Source of the DNA: a virus | Virus record (IMG/VR): IMGVR_UViG_3300028765_000021 | Location: 1 to 46,710 of that record | Length of the DNA: 46,710 bases | Strand: one strand, 5' to 3' | Shown: piece by piece, positions 11,526 through 19,545 of the stretch | Layout of the letters: every line of letters begins with the position of its first letter | Numbering within the stretch: position 1 is the stretch's first letter | Notes under the pieces: generated by a model | Told to the model about the DNA's origin: nothing | The model's input: only the letters and a program-made list of their open reading frames with translations | Databases searched by the model: none | Translations under genes and position numbers: made by a program

Positions 11526-12581
11526 ATGCACGGCGTCCGAGACCCCAACCATCAACTCATCGCCGTAGGGTGGGAAGACGGGACTCTGCGGTGCCGATGG
11601 CGGAAAGGCGAAGGGGAGCACACTGGAGTTCCAGAGGATGTGTTTCTATCTCTGCGGCGTGTTCCCTTCGCCTACAGCTACTACCAAAAAGCCATCAAGG
11701 GAAAGTTCCCTTACACCAAGATCGAAGACCCACAGGAGGAACCAAATGGAAGCACCGGAACCAACATACAAAACACTGCGGGACGAGTTTGCGATGGTGG
11801 CGTTGGCAGCACTCATGCAGAACTATCGGGGGGATACGGACGGTATATACGCAGCAGCGTACCGGATAGCCGATGCAATGCTGGCAGCACGGGAGGCGGA
11901 CTGATGGAATTCTTTCGCGCAGAAGACGGCCTCACGTTTGAACCCAATGGCCACAAGTACCATCTCCAAGGCAAGCCACTCATCAGCCTGACGCAAATCC
12001 TCGGTGCGGCTGGCCTCGTGGACTACTCAGCCGTCGCTCCTGACGTGCTGGCAAACAAGGCGGCGTTCGGTACTCGGGTTCACGAGTACACCGCGTTGCA
12101 TGACCAGGACGACCTGGAGCCGGAAGACTGGACGAAGCTGATCAACCATCCGAAGTACGGGCCGCGTCTCAAGGGCTGGGTGCAGTTCTGCGAAGACTTT
12201 CACTTCACTCCCGACCCCAACTGGATTGAGGAGCCTTGCGCGGTTCGCGTGAACGGCATGACCTACGCCATGACGATTGACCGCTTCGGCTTTCTCGGAC
12301 CCAAGGACGCCAGCGGTGCAGCGATCCCAGCCGTAGTCGAGTTGAAAACGTGCTGTGACCGGGAGCCAAGCCACCAAATCCAGACTGCCGGCCAAGCCAT
12401 TCCGTTCCGGGGCGACGGTTCGGTGTCGTGCAAGCGCATGGCGGTGTACCTCTTAGACAAGCCGAACGGTGTTGGGAAGTTCTACTTCGCGCAAGAGCAT
12501 GAGGACCGGCAGGACGAGAAAATCTTCTTGGCTGCGTTGATGTTGACGCAGTTCCGCATTAACCAGAAACTCTTGAAATGA
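11526..12581 (+). CDS. KTSC domain continuous with a RecB/Cas4-type exonuclease
   Basis: One open frame of 351 codons holds three parts. Residues 1-68 are a second KTSC domain (Gly-Thr-Leu-Arg-Cys-Arg-Trp, Val-Pro-Glu-Asp-Val-Phe, Tyr-Tyr-Gln-Lys-Ala-Ile). Residues about 74-126 are a Gly/Ser/Thr-rich linker that is the shifted translation of a nested gene. Residues 127-351 are a PD-(D/E)XK exonuclease: His60, Asp126 (Thr-Ile-Asp-Arg-Phe) and Glu146-Leu-Lys148, counted from ATG 11904. That ATG overlaps the nested gene stop in TGATG, so the nuclease can also be made alone (225 residues). The nuclease would supply 3' strands for ERF. Either a true fusion or a KTSC gene that lost its stop. Confidence 0.85.
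   Translation: MHGVRDPNHQLIAVGWEDGTLRCRWRKGEGEHTGVPEDVFLSLRRVPFAYSYYQKAIKGKFPYTKIEDPQEEPNGSTGTNIQNTAGRVCDGGVGSTHAELSGGYGRYIRSSVPDSRCNAGSTGGGLMEFFRAEDGLTFEPNGHKYHLQGKPLISLTQILGAAGLVDYSAVAPDVLANKAAFGTRVHEYTALHDQDDLEPEDWTKLINHPKYGPRLKGWVQFCEDFHFTPDPNWIEEPCAVRVNGMTYAMTIDRFGFLGPKDASGAAIPAVVELKTCCDREPSHQIQTAGQAIPFRGDGSVSCKRMAVYLLDKPNGVGKFYFAQEHEDRQDEKIFLAALMLTQFRINQKLLK
11746..11904 (+). CDS. 52-residue gene nested in the KTSC-nuclease frame
   Basis: ATG 11746 has a perfect AGGAGG six bases upstream and lies in the +1 frame relative to the 351-codon frame around it. The product resembles the common phage family with Thr-Leu-Arg-Asp-Glu-Phe-Ala-Met then an Ala-rich helix and Ala-Tyr-Arg-Ile-Ala-Asp-Ala-Met-Leu. 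Its TGA overlaps the nuclease ATG. The real protein-like frame here is this one; the surrounding frame is low complexity. Confidence 0.85.
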   Translation: MEAPEPTYKTLRDEFAMVALAALMQNYRGDTDGIYAAAYRIADAMLAAREAD

Positions 12582-13588
12582 ACACGATTACCAACCGCGA
12601 ATGGATTAAGTGGTACGAGACGGTGGGCCGGAAGCCGATAGCTCACCTGTCGAAAGAGCAGCGCAAAAGAATCGTTCGCGGGTGCCAAGGGAAAGTGGTT
12701 TACTCCAGCCACGAAGAAGCGAAACCAGTAGTTGATTCTCTGCCCCTGATAGACGGGATGTTTCCCCGCTCTTATCGCTGCCAACTCTGCCACGGAATCC
12801 ATATCGGCAACAGCGCAACACGAAAGGCTGAAACCATGTCCACATCACTTGTCTCCATCGAAGCGCAGGCGACAAGCTTGCAAGTTGACTTGAAGAATCA
12901 GATTGAATCCTTTTTCAAGTCACTCCCCGAACTCAAGTCACTCGTCTCCATGAGCGAGGCTCTTGTTGTCCAGTCCAAGGCCATCAAGGTCGGGCGCAAC
13001 GACCCTGACGATTCCAACTACCGCGCGGCCACCGAGCAGACTCAGGCGCTCAAGTCCGTGGTGGATGAGATCACCGAACTCTTTGAACCGTTCGCGGCTG
13101 GACTGTTCAAGGCGCACAGGACGGTGACTAAGCTCCGGGGCGACAACCTGGAGGCGGCCGAGGGCGAAGTGAAGCGCCTCAAGACCGAGCGTGAGGGATT
13201 CGCCGCGGAACAGGAGCGGATGCGCCGTGAAGCCGCGCAGAAGGCCCAGCAAGAGGCTTACGAGCGGGAACAGACCCGATTGATGGAGGAAGCCCGTCAA
13301 GTCGCCGCTACGGGCAACGCAGCCGCCGCAGAGGAGATTCTGGAAGAGGCTGTAAATCTCGAAGTTGCTCCGGTGGTGTTGCCGTCAACCGTTCCAGAGA
13401 TTCAGGGAACGTCCTTTCGGACAAAGTGGAACTGGGAGATGGTGGATGCTACCAAGCTCAAGGCTGAATTCATCACGCCGAAGGAAAAGGAAATCGGCCA
13501 GTTGGTGAGGTCGATGAACAAGGCGGCGGAAACTCTCGTGGGCTCCGGCGCAATCCGGGTGTGGGAATCAAAGATCATTGTGGGGTAG
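12578..13588 (+). CDS. Zinc-ribbon domain joined to a coiled-coil recombination-block protein
   Basis: The 336-residue frame starts in an ATGA overlap with the nuclease. Residues 1-80 look like a stand-alone small phage protein: Gly-Cys-Gln-Gly-Lys-Val-Val-Tyr, then Tyr-Arg-Cys-Gln-Leu-Cys-His-Gly-Ile-His-Ile-Gly. Residues 87-336 form a second unit with its own ATG (12836, AAAGG eight to nine bases before it), with a long charged coiled coil (about 180-265, Glu/Arg/Ala/Gln-rich) and a C-terminal globular end. The second unit resembles DUF1351-type proteins that sit near annealing proteins. No stop separates the two, so they are either fused or made from two starts. Confidence 0.75.
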   Translation: MNTITNREWIKWYETVGRKPIAHLSKEQRKRIVRGCQGKVVYSSHEEAKPVVDSLPLIDGMFPRSYRCQLCHGIHIGNSATRKAETMSTSLVSIEAQATSLQVDLKNQIESFFKSLPELKSLVSMSEALVVQSKAIKVGRNDPDDSNYRAATEQTQALKSVVDEITELFEPFAAGLFKAHRTVTKLRGDNLEAAEGEVKRLKTEREGFAAEQERMRREAAQKAQQEAYEREQTRLMEEARQVAATGNAAAAEEILEEAVNLEVAPVVLPSTVPEIQGTSFRTKWNWEMVDATKLKAEFITPKEKEIGQLVRSMNKAAETLVGSGAIRVWESKIIVG

Positions 13589-13590
13589 GC

Positions 13591-15240
13591 GTGGAAGATC
13601 GGGGTTATCAGTCGGATTGTCTACTGGCGAGTGTCAAGCACCGTCGAGCTGGCCTAAACCGCCAACTCATAGTGATGGCGACCGGACTCGGCAAAACACG
13701 GGTGGCATCTCGCGTTAGGGAGTATCACGGATTCCACAAGCGGGGGATGTTTTTAGTTCACATGGAAACGCTGGCGGTTCAGGGATCGATGGCGTTCCAG
13801 AAAGCCAACCCGCAACTCCGCATCGGGGTAGAAATGGCAGGGTCATGGGTCGATATGGATAGCCTGTATCCTCCAGACATAATCATCGCGTCGGTGCCGA
13901 CATTAGGGAGAAAGGGATCGGATCGCCTCCGGCGTTTCGATCCCTTCGACTTCGACTTCATCATCCAAGACGAGGCGCACATTGGCATCTCAGATTCCTT
14001 CAAGCGGGTCTATGACCACTTCGGCCTACTTGAGCCCAACCCTGACGGGCTGCTGTTTCTCGGCATCACCGCCACGCCGAACCGCTCAGACGGCAAGGGC
14101 TTGCGGGAACTGTTCGATGTGATCGTCTTTGACATGGGCATCCAGAAGGGTATAGCCGACGGCTGGCTGTGCGATCTGGTGGGATACCGGGTGGACGGCA
14201 ACGCGAAGCTCGACGGCATCAAGACCCGGCTCGGAGACTTCGCGCAGGATGAGCTAGAGAAGTCTGTCAACACTCCAGAGCGGAACGCCATCATCGTAAA
14301 AGAGTGGTACAAGGTTGCCTACGGGAAACGGACCCTAGCGTTCACGGTGGACGTGCAACACGCGCTCGATCTGGCGGCGGCGTTCACGGCCCATGGAGAG
14401 CCAGCGGAAGCGGTTTGGGGAGACGACCCGCAGCGGCATGAAAAGATTCGCCGGCATAAGACCGGGGAGTACAAAGTCCTTTGCAACTGCAACGTCCTTG
14501 CCATTGGCTACGACGATCCTGAAATCCAGTGCATCATCTCAGCGGCGCCGACTAAAAGCGAACTGCGCTATGTCCAGCAGATCGGGCGCGGCACTCGCAT
14601 CTGCGACGGGAAAGAAAACTGCATCGTGATTGATGTCGTGGACAACTGTAAGAAGCACTCCCTGACGACCATCTCTACCCTGCTCGGACTGCCAAAAGAC
14701 TTGGACATGAAAGGCGAGTCGTACTCGAAGGCGAAGCAAAAACTCGACCGGATGGCGGCTGAGTTCCCAACGGCCAACGTGCAGGACATCAAGAGCCTCG
14801 ACCAACTCAAGAGCATCGCAGAGAACATCTCCCTTTTCCAAGTCAACTACCCTCCAGAGATTGCGCGATTGAGTGAACTGGCGTGGCGGAAATCTACGGA
14901 TGGGTACATGCTGGCAGTGGGTCGGGATCTCGTGCAGGTGGCTCAAGACTTGCGCGGCGACTGGGCAGTGAAGGGGAAGGTAGGGGAAGCGGTAGCAGAC
15001 TTCACTTCGCAGAACTTGCCGGGAGCGATGAGCCTTGCAGACCGGTGGGTGCTCGACAATGGAGGCGTGAAGCCGTTGCTGGCGCGGGATGCACGATGGA
15101 GAACCAGACCAGACCCGCCGACAGAAAAGCAGTTGGGACTCGCGAGAATACTTCGGATAACAGTTCCTCCCGGCACCACCAAAGCGCAATTATCTAACGC
15201 GATTGATATCAAGAAAGCACAGATGAGGGTGAACGCATGA
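13591..15240 (+). CDS. SF2 DEAD/DEAH-type helicase
   Basis: GTG 13591 lies three bases after the previous stop. The 549-residue product has motif I Ala-Thr-Gly-Leu-Gly-Lys-Thr (30-36), motif II Asp-Glu-Ala-His (127-130), motif III Thr-Ala-Thr (160-162) and motif VI Gln-Gln-Ile-Gly-Arg-Gly-Thr-Arg (329-336). The two RecA domains take up about 350 residues, and a C-terminal 200-residue part ends in a basic helix. It resembles UvsW/RAD25-like phage helicases that unwind branched DNA. With no replicative helicase or polymerase in sight, it probably acts in recombination-dependent replication. The stop overlaps the next ATG. Confidence 0.93.
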   Translation: MEDRGYQSDCLLASVKHRRAGLNRQLIVMATGLGKTRVASRVREYHGFHKRGMFLVHMETLAVQGSMAFQKANPQLRIGVEMAGSWVDMDSLYPPDIIIASVPTLGRKGSDRLRRFDPFDFDFIIQDEAHIGISDSFKRVYDHFGLLEPNPDGLLFLGITATPNRSDGKGLRELFDVIVFDMGIQKGIADGWLCDLVGYRVDGNAKLDGIKTRLGDFAQDELEKSVNTPERNAIIVKEWYKVAYGKRTLAFTVDVQHALDLAAAFTAHGEPAEAVWGDDPQRHEKIRRHKTGEYKVLCNCNVLAIGYDDPEIQCIISAAPTKSELRYVQQIGRGTRICDGKENCIVIDVVDNCKKHSLTTISTLLGLPKDLDMKGESYSKAKQKLDRMAAEFPTANVQDIKSLDQLKSIAENISLFQVNYPPEIARLSELAWRKSTDGYMLAVGRDLVQVAQDLRGDWAVKGKVGEAVADFTSQNLPGAMSLADRWVLDNGGVKPLLARDARWRTRPDPPTEKQLGLARILRITVPPGTTKAQLSNAIDIKKAQMRVNA

Positions 15241-17549
15241 GGGAAATGGTAATCACATCGCACGATACGGTCATGGGGGCCGAGATGATTCTACCCATGC
15301 AACGCCAGTGGGGAGAATACGACAAGTTCCTCGAGGCCAAGCGATTCACGCCGGTTGTCTCCGGCCTTACCGAAGTGCCTCCGCTGTGCCCTGCGATGTT
15401 CCCGCACCAGCGCGACGTGACGGGGTGGGCATTGCGCCTGGGCCGTGCGGCTGCGTTTCTGGGCACGGGCATGGGAAAGAGCTTGATTGAGTTGGAGTGG
15501 GCGCGATGCGTCTACGAACATACTGGGGTGCCGGTACTGCTGTTGGCCCCGCTCGCCGTGGCCTACCAGATGGTCACAGAGGGCCAGAAGTTCGGCATCC
15601 ACACTAAATACTGCAAACATCCCGAAGACGCAGCAGATGAGCATATCGTGGTCACAAACTACGAGCGGTTGGAGCACTTCGATGCGGAGGATTATTCCGG
15701 GGTGGTGCTGGACGAATCGAGCATATTGAAATCGTTCGACGGGGCAACACGGCAAGCACTGATTGACACCTTCCGCGACACCCCATACAAATTGGCGGCG
15801 ACGGCGACCCCAGCCCCGAACGATCACATGGAACTAGGCAACCACGCGGAGTTCCTAGGGGTTATGACCGCGACTGAGATGCTCTCGATGTTCTTTACAC
15901 ACGATGGGGGGGAGACGCAGAAGTGGCGACTCAAAGGCCATGCCCGCACGGAGTTCTGGAAGTGGGTTTGCTCATGGGCCGTCAACATTCGCAAGCCGTC
16001 AGACGTGGGTTACGACGATGGGCCGTTCATTTTGCCCCCGCTTCGATATCACGAGCACATCGTGGACGTGGACACGCCGAGCGAAGGGATGCTGTTCGCT
16101 ATGCCAGCGGAGACGTTAGGCGAGAGGCTGGCTGCGAGACGTTCCACTGTGGATGATCGCGTGAGGGAAGTTGTGCGGATCGTGGAAGCGGAGCCGGAAG
16201 AGACTTGGCTGATTTGGTGCAATCTTAATCGGGAGAGCGAGGCCATCAATGCGGCCATCCCTGATTCGGTTGAATTGACCGGCTCAGATCCACCAGAAGA
16301 GAAAGCGCGTCTTTCCTTGGAGTTCGCACAAGGCGAGATTCCCGTGATGGTGAGCAAGGCTTCAATCCTGGGGTTTGGAGTGAACTATCAGGTTTGCTCG
16401 CACATGATATTCGCCGGGGTAAATGACTCATGGGAGCAGTTCTTTCAGGCAATCCGCCGTTGCTGGCGATTCGGGCAAACCGAGCCCGTTCACGTTCACA
16501 TCATCGCCGCATCGACAGAGGGAAACGTACTCGAAAACCTGAAACGGAAAGAAAGAGAGGCTGAGAACATGGCGGAAGAGATGCAAGCCAACATGCAGGA
16601 CTTGACGCGGATGAACTTGCACGGCACGGTGCGGAGCGTCTCAACTTACGAGCGGGAGTGCAATAAAGAAGACGATTGGGAGATGCACCTTGCCGATTGC
16701 GTAGAACTGGCGCGGGAGCTTCCCGAGAACAGCATCCACTATTCTGTCTACTCCCCACCATTTGAATCGCTCTACACCTACTCCAATTCAGAGCGCGACA
16801 TGGGAAACGCGAAGAATACGGATGAGTTTTGGCAGCATTACAAGTTCCTGATTGCCGAGCAGTACCGCGCACTCATGCCGGGGCGACTCGTCTCCATCCA
16901 TTGCATGAACCTGCCCACGTCCAAAGTCCGCAATGGGTTTATCGGGATCAGGGACTTTCGGGGCGAGATTATCCGCGCATTTGAAGAGGCTGGATTCATC
17001 TACCATTCCGAGGTCTGTATCTGGAAAGACCCTGTTACCGCTATGCAGCGCACCAAAGCCCTTGGGCTGCTCCATAAGCAGATTCGCAAGGACTCGTGCA
17101 TGAGCCGTCAGGGGGTGCCGGATTATCTTGTGACCATGCGGAAGCCGGGAGAAAACCCGGAGCGCGTAGGGCACACGTCCGAAGAGTTCCCGGTCCAACT
17201 ATGGCAGCAATACGCATCCCCAGTCTGGATGGACATTAACCCGTCCGATACGCTGCAATACCGTTCGGCGCGGGAACACAACGATGAGCGCCATATCTGC
17301 CCTTTGCAGTTGGAAGTCATTCGCCGTGCCGTCAAACTGTGGACGAATCCAGGCGATGTGGTTTGGAGTCCGTTCGCGGGAATCGGCTCTGAGGGTTTCG
17401 TTGCGCTGGAGATGGGCCGCAAGTTCATCGGGAGCGAATTGAAGCCGAGCTACTATCGCCAAGCGTGCAAGAATCTGGCGGCAGCACTGAGCGCGACGGC
17501 GGGGCTGTTCGCTGATAGGGAGGATAGTGACGACTCTCCAGATTGTTAG
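15237..17549 (+). CDS. SNF2-type helicase fused to an N4/N6 DNA methyltransferase
   Basis: The 770-residue protein has two enzymes in one chain. Residues 50-440 are an SNF2/SF2 ATPase: motif I Gly-Thr-Gly-Met-Gly-Lys-Ser (76-82), motif II Asp-Glu-Ser-Ser (159-162), Ala-Thr-Ala-Thr-Pro (188-192), and motif VI Arg-Arg-Cys-Trp-Arg-Phe-Gly-Gln (407-414). Residues 480-760 are an amino-methyltransferase with Ser-Pro-Pro-Phe (506-509, motif IV) ahead of Pro-Phe-Ala-Gly-Ile-Gly (712-717, motif I), the beta-class order for adenine-N6 or cytosine-N4. A charged helix (435-465) joins them. A motor-driven methylase could modify DNA as it moves. It follows another helicase with an ATGA overlap. Confidence 0.93.
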   Translation: MREMVITSHDTVMGAEMILPMQRQWGEYDKFLEAKRFTPVVSGLTEVPPLCPAMFPHQRDVTGWALRLGRAAAFLGTGMGKSLIELEWARCVYEHTGVPVLLLAPLAVAYQMVTEGQKFGIHTKYCKHPEDAADEHIVVTNYERLEHFDAEDYSGVVLDESSILKSFDGATRQALIDTFRDTPYKLAATATPAPNDHMELGNHAEFLGVMTATEMLSMFFTHDGGETQKWRLKGHARTEFWKWVCSWAVNIRKPSDVGYDDGPFILPPLRYHEHIVDVDTPSEGMLFAMPAETLGERLAARRSTVDDRVREVVRIVEAEPEETWLIWCNLNRESEAINAAIPDSVELTGSDPPEEKARLSLEFAQGEIPVMVSKASILGFGVNYQVCSHMIFAGVNDSWEQFFQAIRRCWRFGQTEPVHVHIIAASTEGNVLENLKRKEREAENMAEEMQANMQDLTRMNLHGTVRSVSTYERECNKEDDWEMHLADCVELARELPENSIHYSVYSPPFESLYTYSNSERDMGNAKNTDEFWQHYKFLIAEQYRALMPGRLVSIHCMNLPTSKVRNGFIGIRDFRGEIIRAFEEAGFIYHSEVCIWKDPVTAMQRTKALGLLHKQIRKDSCMSRQGVPDYLVTMRKPGENPERVGHTSEEFPVQLWQQYASPVWMDINPSDTLQYRSAREHNDERHICPLQLEVIRRAVKLWTNPGDVVWSPFAGIGSEGFVALEMGRKFIGSELKPSYYRQACKNLAAALSATAGLFADREDSDDSPDC

Positions 17550-18141
17550 ACTCTTCCACGGAAAGCCTTCCGGCAACTGGAAGGGGCGGCCCTGCTTTCA
17601 GGCTAAGTGCCCATCACACAAAGACCGTATGCCCAGTCTCAGCATCACCCAGGCCCGGGAAGGGGCGACGTTCTTGCATTGCTTCCGTGGATGCACCATA
17701 GAAGAAATCATGGGAGCCAAAGGGCTGACGTTCTCAGACCTGTTTGAAACCAAGCGGGAGATGACACCTGCCATCCGGCAGCAGATGCGGGATGAGGAAC
17801 TGTTGACCTACTGGACTAATCGAAGAAAAGAAGCAGTGTTGGCGTTTGCCGCTACACGTCCAAAGGTTCCGCGTGAACTGTGGGGTGATGCGACTGATCC
17901 TGATGACTTCATACGCAAGGGAGGGGATTACCGGAAAGTCCTTAGATGTTTGGGGGCTGGCTGGGGTGCCTCCGATGTGCCAGGGTACGCGGATTTCACT
18001 AAAAGAATTGAGCATATTCGCTGTAAACTCTATCCAGATGAAGCCGCACGAGCCCGCCGTGAATCAGAAACCCAACGCATCATCCGAGACTATGGATTTG
18101 AGGAGTTATGGGAATGTCTTCCGAAAAACCTGTTCGTGTAA
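17527..18141 (+). CDS. CHC2-type zinc protein, primase-like N-terminus only
   Basis: GTG 17527 overlaps the previous gene by 23 bases. In the 204-residue product the first 75 residues fit the primase zinc module: Cys-Pro-Ser-His near residue 29, Met-Pro-Ser-Leu-Ser-Ile, Phe-Leu-His-Cys-Phe-Arg-Gly-Cys, and Thr-Phe-Ser-Asp-Leu-Phe. The TOPRIM catalytic domain of DnaG-like primases is absent, and the rest is a charged helical part with Trp-Gly repeats. It may recruit or regulate host primase or recognise single-stranded DNA. It cannot be a complete primase on this evidence. Confidence 0.8.
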   Translation: MTTLQIVRLFHGKPSGNWKGRPCFQAKCPSHKDRMPSLSITQAREGATFLHCFRGCTIEEIMGAKGLTFSDLFETKREMTPAIRQQMRDEELLTYWTNRRKEAVLAFAATRPKVPRELWGDATDPDDFIRKGGDYRKVLRCLGAGWGASDVPGYADFTKRIEHIRCKLYPDEAARARRESETQRIIRDYGFEELWECLPKNLFV

Positions 18142-18770
18142 TTTCGCATGACCCGCTACAAGCCCCTGATTGGTCCGAACTGAGGTCGATGGTCGCAGAA
18201 GTGGCAGGGAAGCGTCTGACGGGCTTCCTGCGCGGCCTAGATGGGGTAGAGAAGCAAGTCTTCGCGCTCCGCGGCATGGCAATGCTGATTGTCGAGGAGC
18301 GGGAGTTGTACCGCTGGGTACTCGATGAGGAAGTGGGGGACTACTACACCAGTTTTGACCGCTGGATGAAGCAGGAGCTACCAACAAGCTGGGGATATTG
18401 CCGGGACGCTCTCCGGGCCGTCAAAGAACTCAAGGATATGCCGTTTGAAGACCTTCTCCAGATCAAACGAGCGAACCTGGAACAACTCAAGAAAGTCTCA
18501 TCCAACGTTCGCATCCTTCCTGAAGTCGTCGCCGCGGCAAAATCCCTCCCCGAAAAGGCGTTCGTCAGCCAGATGAACGAAAAGCACAACCAACATCTCG
18601 AAACGAAGATCCCTATCGTCATGGCCCCCACTGAGGACGTTGCCGAGTTTAAGACGGCGTTGGCACTGGCGATACTGTGTGAGGGCTGCACAACCCGCGC
18701 AGAGGCCATCCGCGCCGTGAGTGTCAGCTACATACAGAATCACCAAGACCAACTGGAGCACAGCGCATGA
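18108..18770 (+). CDS. Hypothetical helical protein of the replication block
   Basis: The frame begins at ATG 18108; ATG 18114, with GGAG eight bases before it, is the better start (218 residues). The product is mainly alpha-helical and charged, with Asp-Arg-Trp-Met-Lys-Gln-Glu-Leu-Pro, Ala-Leu-Arg-Ala-Val-Lys-Glu-Leu and a Lys-Lys-Val-Ser-Ser-Asn-Val-Arg segment, and a C-terminal helix ending in Asn-His-Gln-Asp-Gln-Leu. No family is recognised. It overlaps the zinc gene by 34 bases, so it is in the same operon, and replication or partition roles are possible. Confidence 0.75.
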   Translation: MGMSSEKPVRVISHDPLQAPDWSELRSMVAEVAGKRLTGFLRGLDGVEKQVFALRGMAMLIVEERELYRWVLDEEVGDYYTSFDRWMKQELPTSWGYCRDALRAVKELKDMPFEDLLQIKRANLEQLKKVSSNVRILPEVVAAAKSLPEKAFVSQMNEKHNQHLETKIPIVMAPTEDVAEFKTALALAILCEGCTTRAEAIRAVSVSYIQNHQDQLEHSA

Positions 18771-18976
18771 AACACGCTGGCGGTAGACCGTGCCAACCTG
18801 AGCCTTACGCATGGATGATGCGATTCGGAGTCGTGCTCACAAGTCCACGGCGATTGTTGACCTCTCGCTTGTGCTGGCAGCTCTGCCAGTGCAGGAGCGA
18901 TGAGGCGTGGCGCTTGATATTGGGAGTGTCGCTTAAGAATCGAACAAAGCAACCTCTGCCCCTCGGCGAGCGGTGA
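18767..18976 (+). CDS. Possible last gene of the rightward block, 69 residues
   Basis: ATG 18767 overlaps the previous stop (ATGA). The product has several Cys and Arg residues but no ordered zinc pattern. Its last 44 bases overlap the convergent lysozyme gene. A small hairpin (18874-18889, CTGGCA/TGCCAG) lies inside it. The case rests only on the start overlap. Confidence 0.4.
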   Translation: MKHAGGRPCQPEPYAWMMRFGVVLTSPRRLLTSRLCWQLCQCRSDEAWRLILGVSLKNRTKQPLPLGER

Positions 18977-19346
18977 GCCCAATGTTCGTCACGCCATTCA
19001 CATGATTCCAGCGGGGGATTTGATTCGGCACCTCATCCCACCCGTGTGCCACCATAATTCTAAGCGATGCTATCCCTAAGTTGTAGGCAAAATCTACCAG
19101 CGCGTCGAACTGGTTTTGTGTGCAGTCGGTTGGAATGACCGCGTTTACTGCTGGCTCGTACCTGGTGGCAAGGTCTTGGCGAAGAAGCAGGTCGGCCTGA
19201 TCCCGAGAGATTTGCAGTGGGGCGGCCTCTCCGGCTTGCTGATCGTGCCCATATCCCCATTGCAGACGGCCGTTATCGCTACAGGGAAGCGCAGAGAATC
19301 CTTCGTTGCTTTTGATGAGCGTGATTCCGTTGTCGCTGGTCTGCAT
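18933..19346 (-). CDS. Endolysin, GH24-type lysozyme
   Basis: From ATG 19346 the product has 137 residues and is the cell-wall hydrolase that ends infection. Glu15 (Ser-Asn-Glu-Gly-Phe) is followed nine residues on by Asp24, as in T4-type lysozymes, and Trp-Gly-Tyr-Gly-His (30-34) and Phe-Asp-Ala-Leu-Val-Asp-Phe-Ala-Tyr-Asn-Leu-Gly are the other family marks. The catalytic threonine position reads Gln/Trp (Leu-Gln-Trp) instead of Thr-Ile. There is no signal peptide, so a holin is needed for release. It is the last gene of the leftward block. The frame is open to 19418, but the added part is Arg-rich noise. Confidence 0.92.
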   Translation of the reverse strand: MQTSDNGITLIKSNEGFSALPCSDNGRLQWGYGHDQQAGEAAPLQISRDQADLLLRQDLATRYEPAVNAVIPTDCTQNQFDALVDFAYNLGIASLRIMVAHGWDEVPNQIPRWNHVNGVTNIGLTARRGAEVALFDS

Positions 19347-19347
19347 G

Positions 19348-19545
19348 CTACGCGCTCGGCGCCGTGAGTTTGGCGATTTCCGCCTGCGCGGTTGCGGTAA
19401 TGTTGGCATCGACCGCATTTGCTGCGGCGAGAATATCGGCCAGCGGCTTGAGGGCGTTTGCGTTCGCCTGCTGGATGCCGTTGTAAATCTGGCTGAATAT
19501 CTGGATGCCGAGGGCGGCGAGATTGGCGATGGCTACCGGGTCCAT
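19348..19545 (-). CDS. Small Ala-rich amphipathic/membrane protein of the lysis block
   Basis: ATG 19545 shares its first base with the previous TAA (TAATG). The 65-residue product is rich in Ala, Ile, Leu and Asn, starts with a hydrophobic helix (Ala-Ile-Ala-Asn-Leu-Ala-Ala-Leu-Gly-Ile-Gln-Ile-Phe) and continues with an Ala-rich helix. It lies directly before the lysozyme, where a pinholin or an accessory would be expected, but it has no clear membrane anchor besides the N-terminus. Confidence 0.7.
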   Translation of the reverse strand: MDPVAIANLAALGIQIFSQIYNGIQQANANALKPLADILAAANAVDANITATAQAEIAKLTAPSA

